From the NCBI RefSeq assembly GCF_900142965.1, contig NZ_FRCQ01000017.1, positions 84,538 to 148,537 on the forward strand: a stretch of DNA of 64,000 bases, given 5' to 3'. Positions 52,797 through 61,786 of this stretch are shown in pieces. The first letter of the stretch is position 1; each line of letters starts with the position of its first letter. The notes beneath the pieces were generated by a model. That model worked only from the letters and a program-made list of their open reading frames with translations. It did no database searches and was not told the origin of the DNA. The DNA is from Rhizobacter sp. OV335. GTDB lineage: Bacteria; Pseudomonadota; Gammaproteobacteria; Burkholderiales; Burkholderiaceae_C. The translations under genes and the position numbers were made by a program.

Positions 52797-53549
52797 GTGA
52801 CATCGCAGGGGGTTCCGCAACACATCGCCGTGCTGGACGACGAGGTGGACATCACCCAGCTGCTCGCCAACTACCTCGGCGGGCAGGGCTTCCGGGTGTC
52901 GCAGGTGCACCAGGGCCGCGCGCTCGATGCGCTGATGGCCGCCGACCCGCCGTCGCTGGTGCTGCTCGACCTGGGCCTGCCCGGCGAAGACGGCTTCGTG
53001 ATCGCGCGCCGCTTGCGCGAGCACCACCAGTGCGGGCTGATCATCATCACCGGCCGCGGCGATGCGGTCGACAAGGTCGTCGGGCTGGAGATCGGTGCCG
53101 ACGACTACGTGACCAAGCCGTTCGACCTGCGCGAACTGCTCGCGCGGATCAAGTCGGTGCTGCGGCGCGTGGCCCCGCCGCCGACCACCTCTTCCACGGC
53201 CGTTGCGCCGCCCGCCGTGGCGTCCGCGCCCGAGCGGCTGCGCTTCCTCGACTGGGAACTCGACCTCGCCGCGCGCCGCCTGGCCAACCGCGGCGGTGTC
53301 GAAGTGATGCTGACCAGCGGCGAGTTCGACCTGCTGAGCGTGTTCGTGCGCCACCCGGGGCGGGTGCTGTCGCGCGATTTCCTGCTCGAGAGCACCCGCG
53401 GCCGCGAGGCGGCGCCGTTCGACCGCACGATCGACGTTCAGGTGGGGCGCTTGCGCAAGAAGCTCGAAGCCGATCCGGACAGCCCGCAGCTGATCAAGTC
53501 GGTGCGCAGCGCCGGCTACATGCTCGCGGTGCCGGTGGTCGGTGTCTGA
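52797..53549 (+). CDS. OmpR-family response regulator
   Basis: A 250-residue DNA-binding response regulator. The receiver has IAVLDDEVDITQL, Asp in LVLLDLGLPGEDGF, and Lys in DDYVTKPFDLRELLARI. A Pro/Thr/Ala-rich linker (about 125-150) leads to an OmpR/PhoB winged helix (TSGEFDLLSVFVRHPGRVLS, TIDVQVGRLRKKLEADP, IKSVRSAGYML). I chose GTG 52797 because GGGGAG lies 6 bases before it; an ATG 5 codons upstream is possible. The next gene encodes a PAS/GAF hybrid kinase overlapping its end or starting 14 bases later, its likely partner. Confidence 0.93.
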   Translation: MTSQGVPQHIAVLDDEVDITQLLANYLGGQGFRVSQVHQGRALDALMAADPPSLVLLDLGLPGEDGFVIARRLREHHQCGLIIITGRGDAVDKVVGLEIGADDYVTKPFDLRELLARIKSVLRRVAPPPTTSSTAVAPPAVASAPERLRFLDWELDLAARRLANRGGVEVMLTSGEFDLLSVFVRHPGRVLSRDFLLESTRGREAAPFDRTIDVQVGRLRKKLEADPDSPQLIKSVRSAGYMLAVPVVGV

Positions 53550-53562
53550 TCGAGGGTCCCCG

Positions 53563-55656
53563 ATGCCGCACCGCCTGCCGCCGCCGACACCGGAAGAGGG
53601 GCGCCTGTTCCGCTCGCTGTTCTCGGCCTACCCCGATGCACTGCTGCTGGTCGATGCGCAGGGCCTGATCGCGCGGGCGAACCCGGCGGCCGCCTTGCTG
53701 CTGGGCTACGAGCTCGCGGAGCTGGTCGGCCTGCCGGTCGACGCGCTGGTCCCCGACAGCATCCGCCCGCGCCATGCGGCCTACCGCGGCGCCTACGGCA
53801 TGAGCCCGAAGCCGCGGCCGATGGGCACGCAGCTCGAGCTGACCGCGCGCCGCAAGGACGGCAGCGAGGTGATGGTCGAGATCGCGCTCAGCCCGCTGCA
53901 GGACGACGGCCTGCCCTACGTGGTCGCGGCGATCCGCGGCATTGCCGGCTACCCGCGCGTGCAGCAGGCGCTGCAGCAGGCCCGCTACAGCGAATACATC
54001 GCCAAGCTCGCGCGGCTGGCGGTCGACACCCGCGACCCGCAGGCGCTGCTCAGCCAGGTGCCCCGGATCGCCGCGGAAGGCATGCAGGCCGAGACGGCGG
54101 TGGTCTGGCTGCTGGAGCCGAACCGGCTCGAGTTCCGGCTCGCCGCCGGCGTCGGCCTGGGCGGCGCCGAGGTCGAGGGGCGGCGCCTGCCCAATCGTCC
54201 CGACACGCCGGCCGGCTTCGTCGTGGCCGAAGGCAAGCCGGTGCTGGTGTCCGACTACGCCCGCGAGACCCGCTTCAAGGTACCGCCCGACTACCTCCAG
54301 CGCGGGCTGGTCAGCGGCCTGGCCGTGCCCCTGTCCGACCGCGGCAGCATCGTCGGCACGCTGGCGGTGCGCAGCCGCGAGGCCCGCCGTTTCGGCGACG
54401 ACGAACTGCGCTTCCTCGACTCGCTGTCCAGCCTGCTGGCGACCAGCCTGCAGCGCGCGCAGACCGAGGAGCAACTGAGCCATGCGCAGCGCATGGAGAG
54501 CGTCGGCCAGCTGACCGGCGGCATTGCGCACGATTTCAACAACCTGCTGACGGTGATCCAGGGCAACCTGCAGGTGCTCGAGTTCGAGCCGCAGGTGGCC
54601 GACGAGCCGCGCCTGCAGCAGATGCTGGGTGCCGCCACGCGCGCGGCCAAGCGGGGCGCCGAACTGACCGGCAAGCTGCTGGCGTTCTCGCGCCGCCAGC
54701 GCCTGGTGCCCACGCGCGTGGAGCCGGCGCTGCTGCTGCGCTCGCTGGCCGACATGCTGCACCGCACGCTCGACGAGCGGGTGCAGATCGTCGTCGACGC
54801 CGCCGAGGCGTGCCCCGGCTGCCGGGCCGATCCCGGGCAGCTGGAGTCGGCCTTGCTCAACATCGCGATCAATGCGCGCGACGCGATGCCCGAGGGTGGC
54901 ACGCTGTCGTTCGCATGCCGGCCGTGCCGGCGCGTGCCGACGGAACTGGCGGCCGAGCTCGGCGAGGCCGCGGCGGCCGACGACGGGTTCGTCGAGATCA
55001 GCGTCTCGGACACCGGCCACGGCATGTCCGAGGCGGTGCGCGACCGCGCGTTCGAGCCGTTCTTCACGACCAAGGAGGCCGGCCGCGGCACCGGGCTCGG
55101 GCTGAGCACGGTGTACGGCTTCGCGAAGCAGTCGAACGGTGCGGTCGTCATCGATTCGGCGCCCGGGACCGGCACGCGCGTCACGCTGTACCTGCCGCGC
55201 TTCGATGCGCCGGGCCGTGCCGAAGCGCGCGGCGTGGCGCCGGCGGTGCTGGCGCCCGGCCTGCGCGTGACGGTGGTGGAAGACGATCCGGAGGTGCTGG
55301 CGGTGTGCCGCAGCTTCCTGCTCGCACTGAAGTGCGAGGTGACGGCCCATTCGAGCGCCGAGGCGGCGCTGGCCGCGCTGGAGCGGGCCGAGCCGGTCGA
55401 CCTGCTGCTCAGCGACGTGATCCTCGGCGCCGGCATGCGCGGCACCGAACTCGCGCGGCGCGCCACCGCGCTGCGGCCGGCGCTGGCGGTGCTGCTGATG
55501 TCGGGCTATTCGTCGGAGGCGATGGTCGGCGACAGCAGCGCCGGCCTGCCGTGGGAGCTGCTGCGCAAGCCCTATTCGCGCGAGGAGCTCTCCGAGGCGA
55601 TGGTCCGGGCGGTCACTGCAGCACCCGCGACTGCGGCGTCATCGCCGCCTGGATGA
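53563..55656 (+). CDS. PAS-GAF hybrid sensor kinase
   Basis: A 697-residue hybrid kinase. Domains: PAS (about 10-130, with PRPMGTQLELTARRKDGSEV), GAF (about 160-305), HisKA of the NtrB/HisKA type with phospho-His in LTGGIAHDFNNLLTVIQG (about 325), HATPase_c (NIAINARDAMPEGG and TTKEAGRGTGLGL), and a C-terminal receiver (about 570-685) with VTVVEDDPEV and Asp in LLLSDVILGAGMRGT. ATG 53563 has GAGGG 6 bases upstream; a GTG at 53542 overlapping the regulator's stop is the other choice. It is cotranscribed with the OmpR regulator. Its end overlaps the 3' end of the FNR-like gene by 44 bases in convergence. Confidence 0.92.
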   Translation: MPHRLPPPTPEEGRLFRSLFSAYPDALLLVDAQGLIARANPAAALLLGYELAELVGLPVDALVPDSIRPRHAAYRGAYGMSPKPRPMGTQLELTARRKDGSEVMVEIALSPLQDDGLPYVVAAIRGIAGYPRVQQALQQARYSEYIAKLARLAVDTRDPQALLSQVPRIAAEGMQAETAVVWLLEPNRLEFRLAAGVGLGGAEVEGRRLPNRPDTPAGFVVAEGKPVLVSDYARETRFKVPPDYLQRGLVSGLAVPLSDRGSIVGTLAVRSREARRFGDDELRFLDSLSSLLATSLQRAQTEEQLSHAQRMESVGQLTGGIAHDFNNLLTVIQGNLQVLEFEPQVADEPRLQQMLGAATRAAKRGAELTGKLLAFSRRQRLVPTRVEPALLLRSLADMLHRTLDERVQIVVDAAEACPGCRADPGQLESALLNIAINARDAMPEGGTLSFACRPCRRVPTELAAELGEAAAADDGFVEISVSDTGHGMSEAVRDRAFEPFFTTKEAGRGTGLGLSTVYGFAKQSNGAVVIDSAPGTGTRVTLYLPRFDAPGRAEARGVAPAVLAPGLRVTVVEDDPEVLAVCRSFLLALKCEVTAHSSAEAALAALERAEPVDLLLSDVILGAGMRGTELARRATALRPALAVLLMSGYSSEAMVGDSSAGLPWELLRKPYSREELSEAMVRAVTAAPATAASSPPG

Positions 55657-56434
55657 ACGACGCGAGCGCCTCGGTGCTCGCGATGCACAGGTCGCGCCGG
55701 CCCTTCTCGGTGAAGCGGATCACGTTGCTGCGGGCCATGCGCGACAGCGCGCGGCTGACGCTCTCGAGCGTCATGCCGAGGTAGTTGCCGATCTCGGCGC
55801 GCGTCATGCGCAGCGTGATCTGGTCGGCGCGCAGGCCGCGCTGCGACAGCGATTCGGCCCAGTAGCGCAGGAAATCGGCGACGCGCGCATCGGCCGGCAG
55901 CGTGCCCAGCGACAGCAGCGAGTCGCGGTCGCGCGAGATCTCGCGGCTCATCGCGGCGTGCAGCAGGCCCAGCAGTGCCGGCTGGCGGGCGGCGGCCAGC
56001 AGCAGCGTGTCGTAGCGGATCGTCCAGACCTCGCCGGTGTCCATCGCGATCGCGTCGCAGCCGTACTGGCCGTGCGCGATGCCGTCGAAGCCCATCCAGT
56101 CGCCCTTGAAGTGCAGGCCGACGACCTGCTCGCGGCCATCGGCCGCGACGTTCAGCGTCTTGAAGAAGCCGGAGTTGATGATGTACAGGCACTGGAAGCC
56201 CTGGCCACCCTGGAACACCGTGTCGCCGGCGTGCACGATGCGGCGCTGCAGGTCGACCGATTCGGCCAGCAGCTTCAGCGAGTCGTTGACCCGGGCGCAC
56301 ACCGCGGCGGCATCGGGGCGGGCCGCGCCGCGCGCTGCCGCCGGGATCGCCGCCGGCATCTGCATGAGAGCCGGCATCGGAGTCGGCATCGATAGGCGGC
56401 TGGCGGATTCGGTGTGCGGCGTGGCGATGTGCAT
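55613..56434 (-). CDS. CRP/FNR-family regulator lacking the FeS cysteines
   Basis: A 273-residue CRP/FNR regulator. After a Met/Pro/Ala-rich leader comes the cyclic-nucleotide-binding-like sensor domain (FQGGQGFQCLYIINSGFFKT, HFKGDWMGFDG) and a C-terminal helix-turn-helix (LRMTRAEIGNYLG, then MTLESVSRALSRM). The recognition helix keeps Glu224, Ser227 and Arg228, the E-x-x-S-R set that reads TTGAT. Cys occur only at 46, 82, 126 and 250, so the N-terminal C-x2-C-x5-C cluster of FNR is absent; the sensor may be of the DNR/FixK-like class or respond to another signal. I chose the ATG complementary to 56432-56434, with AGGAG 8 bases upstream. Target boxes lie at 48077, 50959 and 56576. Confidence 0.9.
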   Translation of the reverse strand: MHIATPHTESASRLSMPTPMPALMQMPAAIPAAARGAARPDAAAVCARVNDSLKLLAESVDLQRRIVHAGDTVFQGGQGFQCLYIINSGFFKTLNVAADGREQVVGLHFKGDWMGFDGIAHGQYGCDAIAMDTGEVWTIRYDTLLLAAARQPALLGLLHAAMSREISRDRDSLLSLGTLPADARVADFLRYWAESLSQRGLRADQITLRMTRAEIGNYLGMTLESVSRALSRMARSNVIRFTEKGRRDLCIASTEALASFIQAAMTPQSRVLQ

Positions 56435-56575
56435 GGCGGGCTCCTGGTGTCTTGTGGAATGGACGAGAGCTTGGGAGCCGCCTGTCAATGCAGCGCGACC
56501 GGCGGGGGTCGCTGCGTAACAGCGCGTGAACCGTCGGTGTCCGGCGTGTATCAGCCGCGGCCCCTGCGCCGCGGC

Positions 56576-56589
56576 TTGACGGGCATCAA
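56576..56589. promoter_or_regulatory. FNR-type box before the OTC-like gene
   Basis: TTGAC-GGGC-ATCAA matches TTGAT-N4-ATCAA in 9 of 10 defined bases. It is centred about 87 bases before the OTC-like ATG (56670) and 148 bases from the divergent FNR-like gene start. It may serve either gene. Nothing else stands out in 56435-56669. Confidence 0.65.
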
Positions 56590-56669
56590 GGGCGACGCGG
56601 CCGCTCCCGCTAGGCTGCTTCCACGCCCGCCGAAGGGCATTGCAATGGAGCCATGGAGAGGCGAGCGCG

Positions 56670-57605
56670 ATGGCCTACAGCTTGAAGAACCGCAGCCTGT
56701 TGTCGTTGGACGAGCTGGACGCGCGCGACATCCAGCAGCTGCTGGCGCTGTCGCACGAGCTCAAGCGTGCGAAGGCGGCCGGCACCGAGCAGCCGACGCT
56801 GCGCGGGCGCAACATCGCGCTGATCTTCGAGAAGTCGTCGACGCGCGAGCGGTGCGCGTTCGAACTGGCAGCGCACGACCAGGGCGCGCACGTCTCGTTC
56901 ATCGGTCCGGACCATTCCCCGATGCACGAGGCGGAAAGCCTGAAGGACACCGCGCGCGTGCTGGGCCGCCTGTACGACGCGATCGAGTACCGCGGCTTCG
57001 CGCGCCAGACGGTGAGGACGCTGGCGGCGCATGCCGGTGTGCCGGTCTACAACGGATCGCCCGACGAGTTCCACCCGACGCAGGTTCTGGCCGACCTGAT
57101 GACGATGCAGGAGCACTGCGACAAGCCGCTGCGCGAGATGCGCGTGGCCTGCCTCGGGGATGCCCGTTGCGACAAGGGCGATTCGTTGTTGCTGGGCGCG
57201 GCGCTGACCGGCATGGACCTGCGCATCGCGGCGCCGCGGGCGCTGTGGCCGGCCTGGCAGCTGCAGGCACAGTGCGAGGCGCTGGCCCGCGTGAGTGGCG
57301 CGAAGCTGACGCTGACCGAGCTGCCGCTGCAGGCGGTGGCGGGCGTCGACTTCATCTACACCGATGTGCGGGCGGCGATGGGCGAGTCGGACGCAGCCTG
57401 GGCGGAGCGGATGGCCTTGCTTCGACCGTACCAGGTGACTGCGCGGCTGATGGCGGCGGCGGGCAATCCGTCGGTCAAGTTCATGCACGGCCTGTCGGCC
57501 GAGGCGACGGAGGAGGTCTTCGAGTCGCCGGCCTCGATCGTGCGGGACCAGGCGGAGAACCGGATGCACGCGATCAAGGCGCTGCTGGTGGCGACCTTGG
57601 GATGA
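56670..57605 (+). CDS. Ornithine carbamoyltransferase homologue with altered active site
   Basis: A 311-residue protein clearly of the ornithine carbamoyltransferase family: [20 protein letters not shown] (49-68), [20 protein letters not shown] (90-109), [18 protein letters not shown] (132-149), [18 protein letters not shown] and [20 protein letters not shown] near the end. But the carbamoyl-phosphate loop STRTR is STRER (Glu60), the catalytic HCLP is HGLS (273-276, Cys lost), the ornithine-binding D-x3-SMG is DVRAAMG (Ser lost), and about 20 residues after HCLP are deleted. Normal catalysis is unlikely, so this is a pseudoenzyme or has another role. It is translated just before the UspA-like gene and stands behind an FNR-type box. 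Confidence 0.88.
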   Translation: MAYSLKNRSLLSLDELDARDIQQLLALSHELKRAKAAGTEQPTLRGRNIALIFEKSSTRERCAFELAAHDQGAHVSFIGPDHSPMHEAESLKDTARVLGRLYDAIEYRGFARQTVRTLAAHAGVPVYNGSPDEFHPTQVLADLMTMQEHCDKPLREMRVACLGDARCDKGDSLLLGAALTGMDLRIAAPRALWPAWQLQAQCEALARVSGAKLTLTELPLQAVAGVDFIYTDVRAAMGESDAAWAERMALLRPYQVTARLMAAAGNPSVKFMHGLSAEATEEVFESPASIVRDQAENRMHAIKALLVATLG

Positions 57606-57664
57606 ATGGGCGTTCTACTGAGCTGAATCAACCCATTGCGGCGGCACAGGCGTACCGTCGAGGC

Positions 57665-58519
57665 ATGTCGCAACGCCTCGCCCCCGCGAACCCGATCCGC
57701 ACGATCCTGATGCTGGCGGACACCTCGCCGCGCACCACGGCCCGGCTCACGGTCGCGCGCGAACTGGCCGAGCGCCACAACGCCGAAGTCACCGCACTGT
57801 TCGCCGCGACGCCGCTGCGCGCCCAGACCGACGGGCGCTTCGGGGCCGTGGCCGGCGCCGCCTCCGCCATCGGCGAACCCGACCTGCGCGAGCTGGCCCG
57901 CGACCGCCTGCTGCACGACATCACCGGCGGCGAGGAGCTCTCGCGCGTGCGCTGGGCCGAGGTCGTGCGCGAGCCGGTGCTGCAAGCCGTCGTCCAGCAT
58001 GCGCTGTGCACCGACCTGCTGGTGCTCGGCCAGCGCGACCCCGCGATCCCGGGCCACGACCTGCCGGCCGGCTTCACCGAGTCGCTGCTGATCGAGAGCG
58101 GCAAGCCCGCGCTCATCGTGCCCGGCACCGGCATCGCCGCGTCCGCGCCGGAGTGCGTGCTGGTCGCCTGGAAGCCTTCGCGCGAGGCCGCCCGTGCCGT
58201 CACCGCCGCCTTGCCGTTCCTCGTGCAGGCCCGCGAGGTGCACGTGGCCAGCTGGTCACGCAGCGCGGTCGTCGGTGCCGCCGGCGGGCTCGACATCGTC
58301 GGCCACCTGAAGGCCCACGGCATCACGCCCGTCCTGCACCAGCGCGGCCACGAACCGCGCTCCATCGGGGCAGAACTGACGACGCTGGCGGCCCAGGTCG
58401 GCGCCCAATGGCTGGTGATGGGCTGCTACGGCCACGGCCGGCTGCGCGAGCAGGTACTCGGCGGCGCCACCCGCTCGCTGATGCACACCGCCCGGCTGCC
58501 GCTGCTGATGGTTCATTGA
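57665..58519 (+). CDS. Universal stress protein, tandem Usp domains
   Basis: A 284-residue protein of two Usp domains. The first (about 10-145) opens with IRTILMLADTSPRTTARL and contains DLLVLGQRDPAIPG. The second (about 150-284) has CVLVAWKPSREAARAV and the ATP-type loop VMGCYGHGRLREQVLGGATR, matching G-x2-G-x9-G-(S/T/A). I chose ATG 57665 because the Usp domain then starts directly; an ATG at 57602 overlaps the OTC-like stop. Tandem Usp proteins are often induced by low oxygen. It is cotranscribed with the OTC-like gene and stands 48 bases before a second UspA gene. Confidence 0.87.
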   Translation: MSQRLAPANPIRTILMLADTSPRTTARLTVARELAERHNAEVTALFAATPLRAQTDGRFGAVAGAASAIGEPDLRELARDRLLHDITGGEELSRVRWAEVVREPVLQAVVQHALCTDLLVLGQRDPAIPGHDLPAGFTESLLIESGKPALIVPGTGIAASAPECVLVAWKPSREAARAVTAALPFLVQAREVHVASWSRSAVVGAAGGLDIVGHLKAHGITPVLHQRGHEPRSIGAELTTLAAQVGAQWLVMGCYGHGRLREQVLGGATRSLMHTARLPLLMVH

Positions 58520-58567
58520 GATCGAACGTTCCCATCCCGGTTTCCACCACGACGAAGGAGAAAGACC

Positions 58568-58990
58568 ATGAAGATCCTGCTGGCTGTCGATGGCAGCGCC
58601 TGCACGAAGCAGATGCTGGCCTACCTAGCCGCCCACGACGAGTTCCTCGGCGCGGGCCACGACTACACCGTGCTCACCGTGACGATGCCGGTGCCGGCCC
58701 ATGCGAAGGGCTTCTTCGACCGCGAGACGGTCGAGACCTACTACCGCGCCGAAGCCGACGACGTGCTGAAGCCGGTGAGGGCGTTCATCGCCCAGCAGAC
58801 ATGGCGCGCCAGCTTCGTCGAGAAGGTCGGCCACGCGCCGTCCGTCATCAGCGAGATGGCCGACGGCGGTCGCTTCGACCTGGTGGTGATGGGCTCGCAC
58901 GGCCACTCGGCCCTCGGCTCGGTGGTGCTCGGCTCGGTGACGAACCGCGTGCTGAACCACTGCAAGACGCCGGTGCTCGTCATCCGCTGA
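58568..58990 (+). CDS. UspA-family universal stress protein
   Basis: A 140-residue UspA-type protein, start ATG 58568 with GAAGGAG 7-12 bases upstream. It begins MKILLAVDGSACTKQML and ends with the ATP-binding loop VVMGSHGHSALGSVVLGSVT (G-x2-G-x9-G-S/T), then HCKTPVLVIR. Such proteins bind ATP and aid survival under starvation or oxygen limitation. It follows the tandem Usp gene in the same direction, so an OTC-Usp-Usp operon is likely. Its end overlaps the convergent acetyltransferase gene by 11 bases. Confidence 0.92.
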   Translation: MKILLAVDGSACTKQMLAYLAAHDEFLGAGHDYTVLTVTMPVPAHAKGFFDRETVETYYRAEADDVLKPVRAFIAQQTWRASFVEKVGHAPSVISEMADGGRFDLVVMGSHGHSALGSVVLGSVTNRVLNHCKTPVLVIR

Positions 58991-61658
58991 CCGGCAGCCC
59001 CTGCAGCGGCAGCACCAGGCGCAGCGCGTCGCTGTCGCCGCCGTGCTGCGCGAAGCCCAGGCGCTGCATGAACGCACGCATCCCCACGTTGTCGTGCAGC
59101 ACCAGGCCCACCAGCCGCTGCGTGCCCTGCGCGGCCTGGTAGGCGATCAGCTTGTCCATCAGCAGGCGGCCCAAGCCGCGGCCCTGCAGGTCGCTGCGCA
59201 CGACGATCGCGAACTCGGCCTCGAGGTTGTCCGGGTCGATTGCCGCGCGGGCCACCCCGAGCGTCTCGCTGCCGCCATCCGTCCCCGGGCGCACCGCGAC
59301 GAAGGCCATCTCGCGGGCGTAGTCGATCTGCGTCAACCGCGCGAGCTCGCTGTGCGCCAGTTCGCGGCGCGCGTTGAAGAAGCGGAAGCGCAGGTCGTCG
59401 GGGCTCAGCTGCTCGACGAAGCGGCGGTGCGCCGGCTCGTCCTCCGGGCGCACCGGCCGCAGCACCAGCGTCTCGCCGTGCCACTGGATCGTCTCGACCA
59501 GTGCATCGGGATACGGCCGGATCGCGAAGCGCTGCGCACCGGCGACCGGCACGCGGCTCAGCCGGATGCGCGCGTCCAGCGCCAGCACGCCGTCGTGGTC
59601 GGCCCACAGCGGATTGATGTCGAGCTCGGCCAGCTCCGGCAGGTCGGCCAGCATCTGCGACACCGCGACCAGCGCGTCGCCCACCGCATCGAGCCGCGCG
59701 GCCGGGTGGTCGCGGTAGCCGGCCAGCAGGCGCGACACGGCGGTGCGCGACACCAGCTCGCGCGCCAGCGCCCGGTTCAGCGGCGGCAGCCCGATCGCGC
59801 GGTCGGCCAGCACCTCGACCGCGGTGCCGCCGTGGCCGAGCATCAGCACCGGGCCGAAGCTCGGGTCGATGCTCGCGCCGACGATCAGCTCCTGCGCCAT
59901 CGGCCGGCTCGCCATCGCCTGCACGTTGAAGCCGCCGAGGCGGGCCTGCGGCTGCGCGGCGCGCACCGTGTCGAGCATGCGGACGGCCGCCGCGCGCAGC
60001 GCCGCCTCGTCGGCCAGGCCGAGCGCGACGCCGCCGACGTCGGACTTGTGCGTGATGTCCGGCGAGACGATCTTCAGCGCCACCGGGTAGCCGATGCGGC
60101 CGGCCGCTTCGACGGCCGCATCGGCGTGGGCGTCGACGCGCAGCGTCGCCACCACCGGGATGCCGTAGGCCGCCAGCACCGCCTTGGCTTCGTGCTCGTG
60201 CAGCATCTCGCGGCCGTCGGCCAGCACCGCGTCGATCACGCGGCGTGCGGCCGCGAGGTCGGGCGCCGCATTGGCGCTGGCCGACGGGGTCTCCAGCAGC
60301 GTGGCCTGGTTGTGCCGGTAGCAGCGCAGCATCGAGAACGCGTTGACCGCCTCCTCGGGCGTTGCGTAGTCGGCCACGCCGGCCCCGGCGAACAGGCCGC
60401 GTGCCTCGGCCACCGCACCGTCGCCGAGCCAGCAGGCCATCAACCGGCCGGTGGCGTCGCGGGCCAGCGGCAGCAGCGAGCGCGCGATGTCGGCGCTCGG
60501 CACGATCGCGGTCGGCGCATGCATGAACAGCACCGCGCCGGCCCGCGGTTCGGCCAGCACTGCCTGCAGCGCGTCGACGTAGCGCTGCGCCGGCGCGTCG
60601 CCGATGATGTCGACCGGGTTGCCGTGCGACCAGGTGGCCGGCAGCACCGCATCGAGGCGGGCCAACAGCGCCGGCGTCAATTCGGCCAGCGGCACGCCGG
60701 CCCGCGCCGCGGCATCGGCGGCCAGCACGCCGGCACCGCCGCCGTTGGTCACGAGGGTCAGCGTGTCGTCGCGGTTGGCGCCGAAGCGCGCGAGCGTCTG
60801 CGCCGCGACGAAGAGTTCCTGCAGCGTGTCCACCCGCAGCATGCCGGCGCGGCGGATCGCGGCGTCGAACACGATGTCGGAGCCGGCCAGCGCGCCGGTG
60901 TGCGACGCCGCGGCGCGAATGCCGTTGCCGGCGCGACCGGCCTTCACGACGATCACCGGCTTGTTGCGCGCCGCCGCGCGCGCGGCCGACATGAACTTGC
61001 GCACCGTGGCGGTCGAGCCGCCGATCGATTCGATGTACAGCAGGATCGCGCGCGTGTGCGCATCGCTGGCCAGGTGGTCGAGCAGGTCGCCGAAATCGAC
61101 ATCCGCATGCTCGCCGAGCGACACCAGGTGCGAGAAGCCGACGCCGCGCGCCTTGGCCCAGTCGAGCACCGCGGTGACCAGCGCGCCCGATTGCGAGATG
61201 AAGGCGATGTTGCCGGGCAGTGCATCGGTGTGCGCGAAGCTCGCGTTCAGCCCGAGCCGCGGCGTCAGCAGGCCGAGGCAGTTCGGCCCGAGGATGCGCA
61301 GCACGTGCGGCCGCGCGGCATCGAGCACCGCCTGCTTCTGCGCGGCGCTGAGCCCGGCCGTCATCACGATGGCGGCGCGCGTGCCGAGCCGGCCGAACTG
61401 GTCGATCAACGCGGCCAGCGTGTCCGGTGGCGTGCACAGCACGGCCAGGTCGGGCGCGGCCGGCAGCTGGTCGGGGCGCGTGAAGACCGGCTGCCCGTCG
61501 AGCGTGCGCAGCCGCAGGTTGAGGGCATGCAGCGGGCCGCGGAAGCCCGCGCGCAGGTTGCGCCAGACGGTCGCGCCGACGCTGGCAGGGCGGTCGGAGG
61601 CGCCGGCCACGGCGATCGATCGGGGTTCCAGCAGGTGGTCGAGGTGGCGGACGCTCAT
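58980..61658 (-). CDS. Protein acetyltransferase Pat-type: NDP-forming acyl-CoA synthetase domains plus GNAT
   Basis: An 892-residue fusion. The N-terminal ~450 residues resemble the ADP-forming acyl-CoA synthetase alpha subunit: a CoA-binding start (LLEPRSIAVAGASDRPASVG), ISQSGALVTAVLDWA, and SHTGALAGSD, plus HGNPVDIIGDA. An ATP-grasp beta-like part follows (about 470-700; HEHEAKAVLAAYGIPV, PVALKIVSPDITHKSDVGG). The last ~165 residues are a GNAT acetyltransferase with RSDLQGRGLGRLLMDKLIAY. In E. coli YfiQ/Pat this enzyme acetylates lysines, for example of acetyl-CoA synthetase, and controls it. Whether the synthetase part is active is not clear. Monocistronic, divergent from HiPIP; its ATG is the complement of 61656-61658. 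Confidence 0.88.
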   Translation of the reverse strand: MSVRHLDHLLEPRSIAVAGASDRPASVGATVWRNLRAGFRGPLHALNLRLRTLDGQPVFTRPDQLPAAPDLAVLCTPPDTLAALIDQFGRLGTRAAIVMTAGLSAAQKQAVLDAARPHVLRILGPNCLGLLTPRLGLNASFAHTDALPGNIAFISQSGALVTAVLDWAKARGVGFSHLVSLGEHADVDFGDLLDHLASDAHTRAILLYIESIGGSTATVRKFMSAARAAARNKPVIVVKAGRAGNGIRAAASHTGALAGSDIVFDAAIRRAGMLRVDTLQELFVAAQTLARFGANRDDTLTLVTNGGGAGVLAADAAARAGVPLAELTPALLARLDAVLPATWSHGNPVDIIGDAPAQRYVDALQAVLAEPRAGAVLFMHAPTAIVPSADIARSLLPLARDATGRLMACWLGDGAVAEARGLFAGAGVADYATPEEAVNAFSMLRCYRHNQATLLETPSASANAAPDLAAARRVIDAVLADGREMLHEHEAKAVLAAYGIPVVATLRVDAHADAAVEAAGRIGYPVALKIVSPDITHKSDVGGVALGLADEAALRAAAVRMLDTVRAAQPQARLGGFNVQAMASRPMAQELIVGASIDPSFGPVLMLGHGGTAVEVLADRAIGLPPLNRALARELVSRTAVSRLLAGYRDHPAARLDAVGDALVAVSQMLADLPELAELDINPLWADHDGVLALDARIRLSRVPVAGAQRFAIRPYPDALVETIQWHGETLVLRPVRPEDEPAHRRFVEQLSPDDLRFRFFNARRELAHSELARLTQIDYAREMAFVAVRPGTDGGSETLGVARAAIDPDNLEAEFAIVVRSDLQGRGLGRLLMDKLIAYQAAQGTQRLVGLVLHDNVGMRAFMQRLGFAQHGGDSDALRLVLPLQGLPVSG

Positions 61659-61786
61659 GGTTCAGTGTGACATCGTGGCTTTGGGGTGTCTGCGTGCGTG
61701 GGGGTCTTCTTGACGTGGCGCAAGCCGCGGCGCGGGCGCACACCGAAGAATGGATCCGTTCAATCCATCGTCGAGGGGGAGATTCC

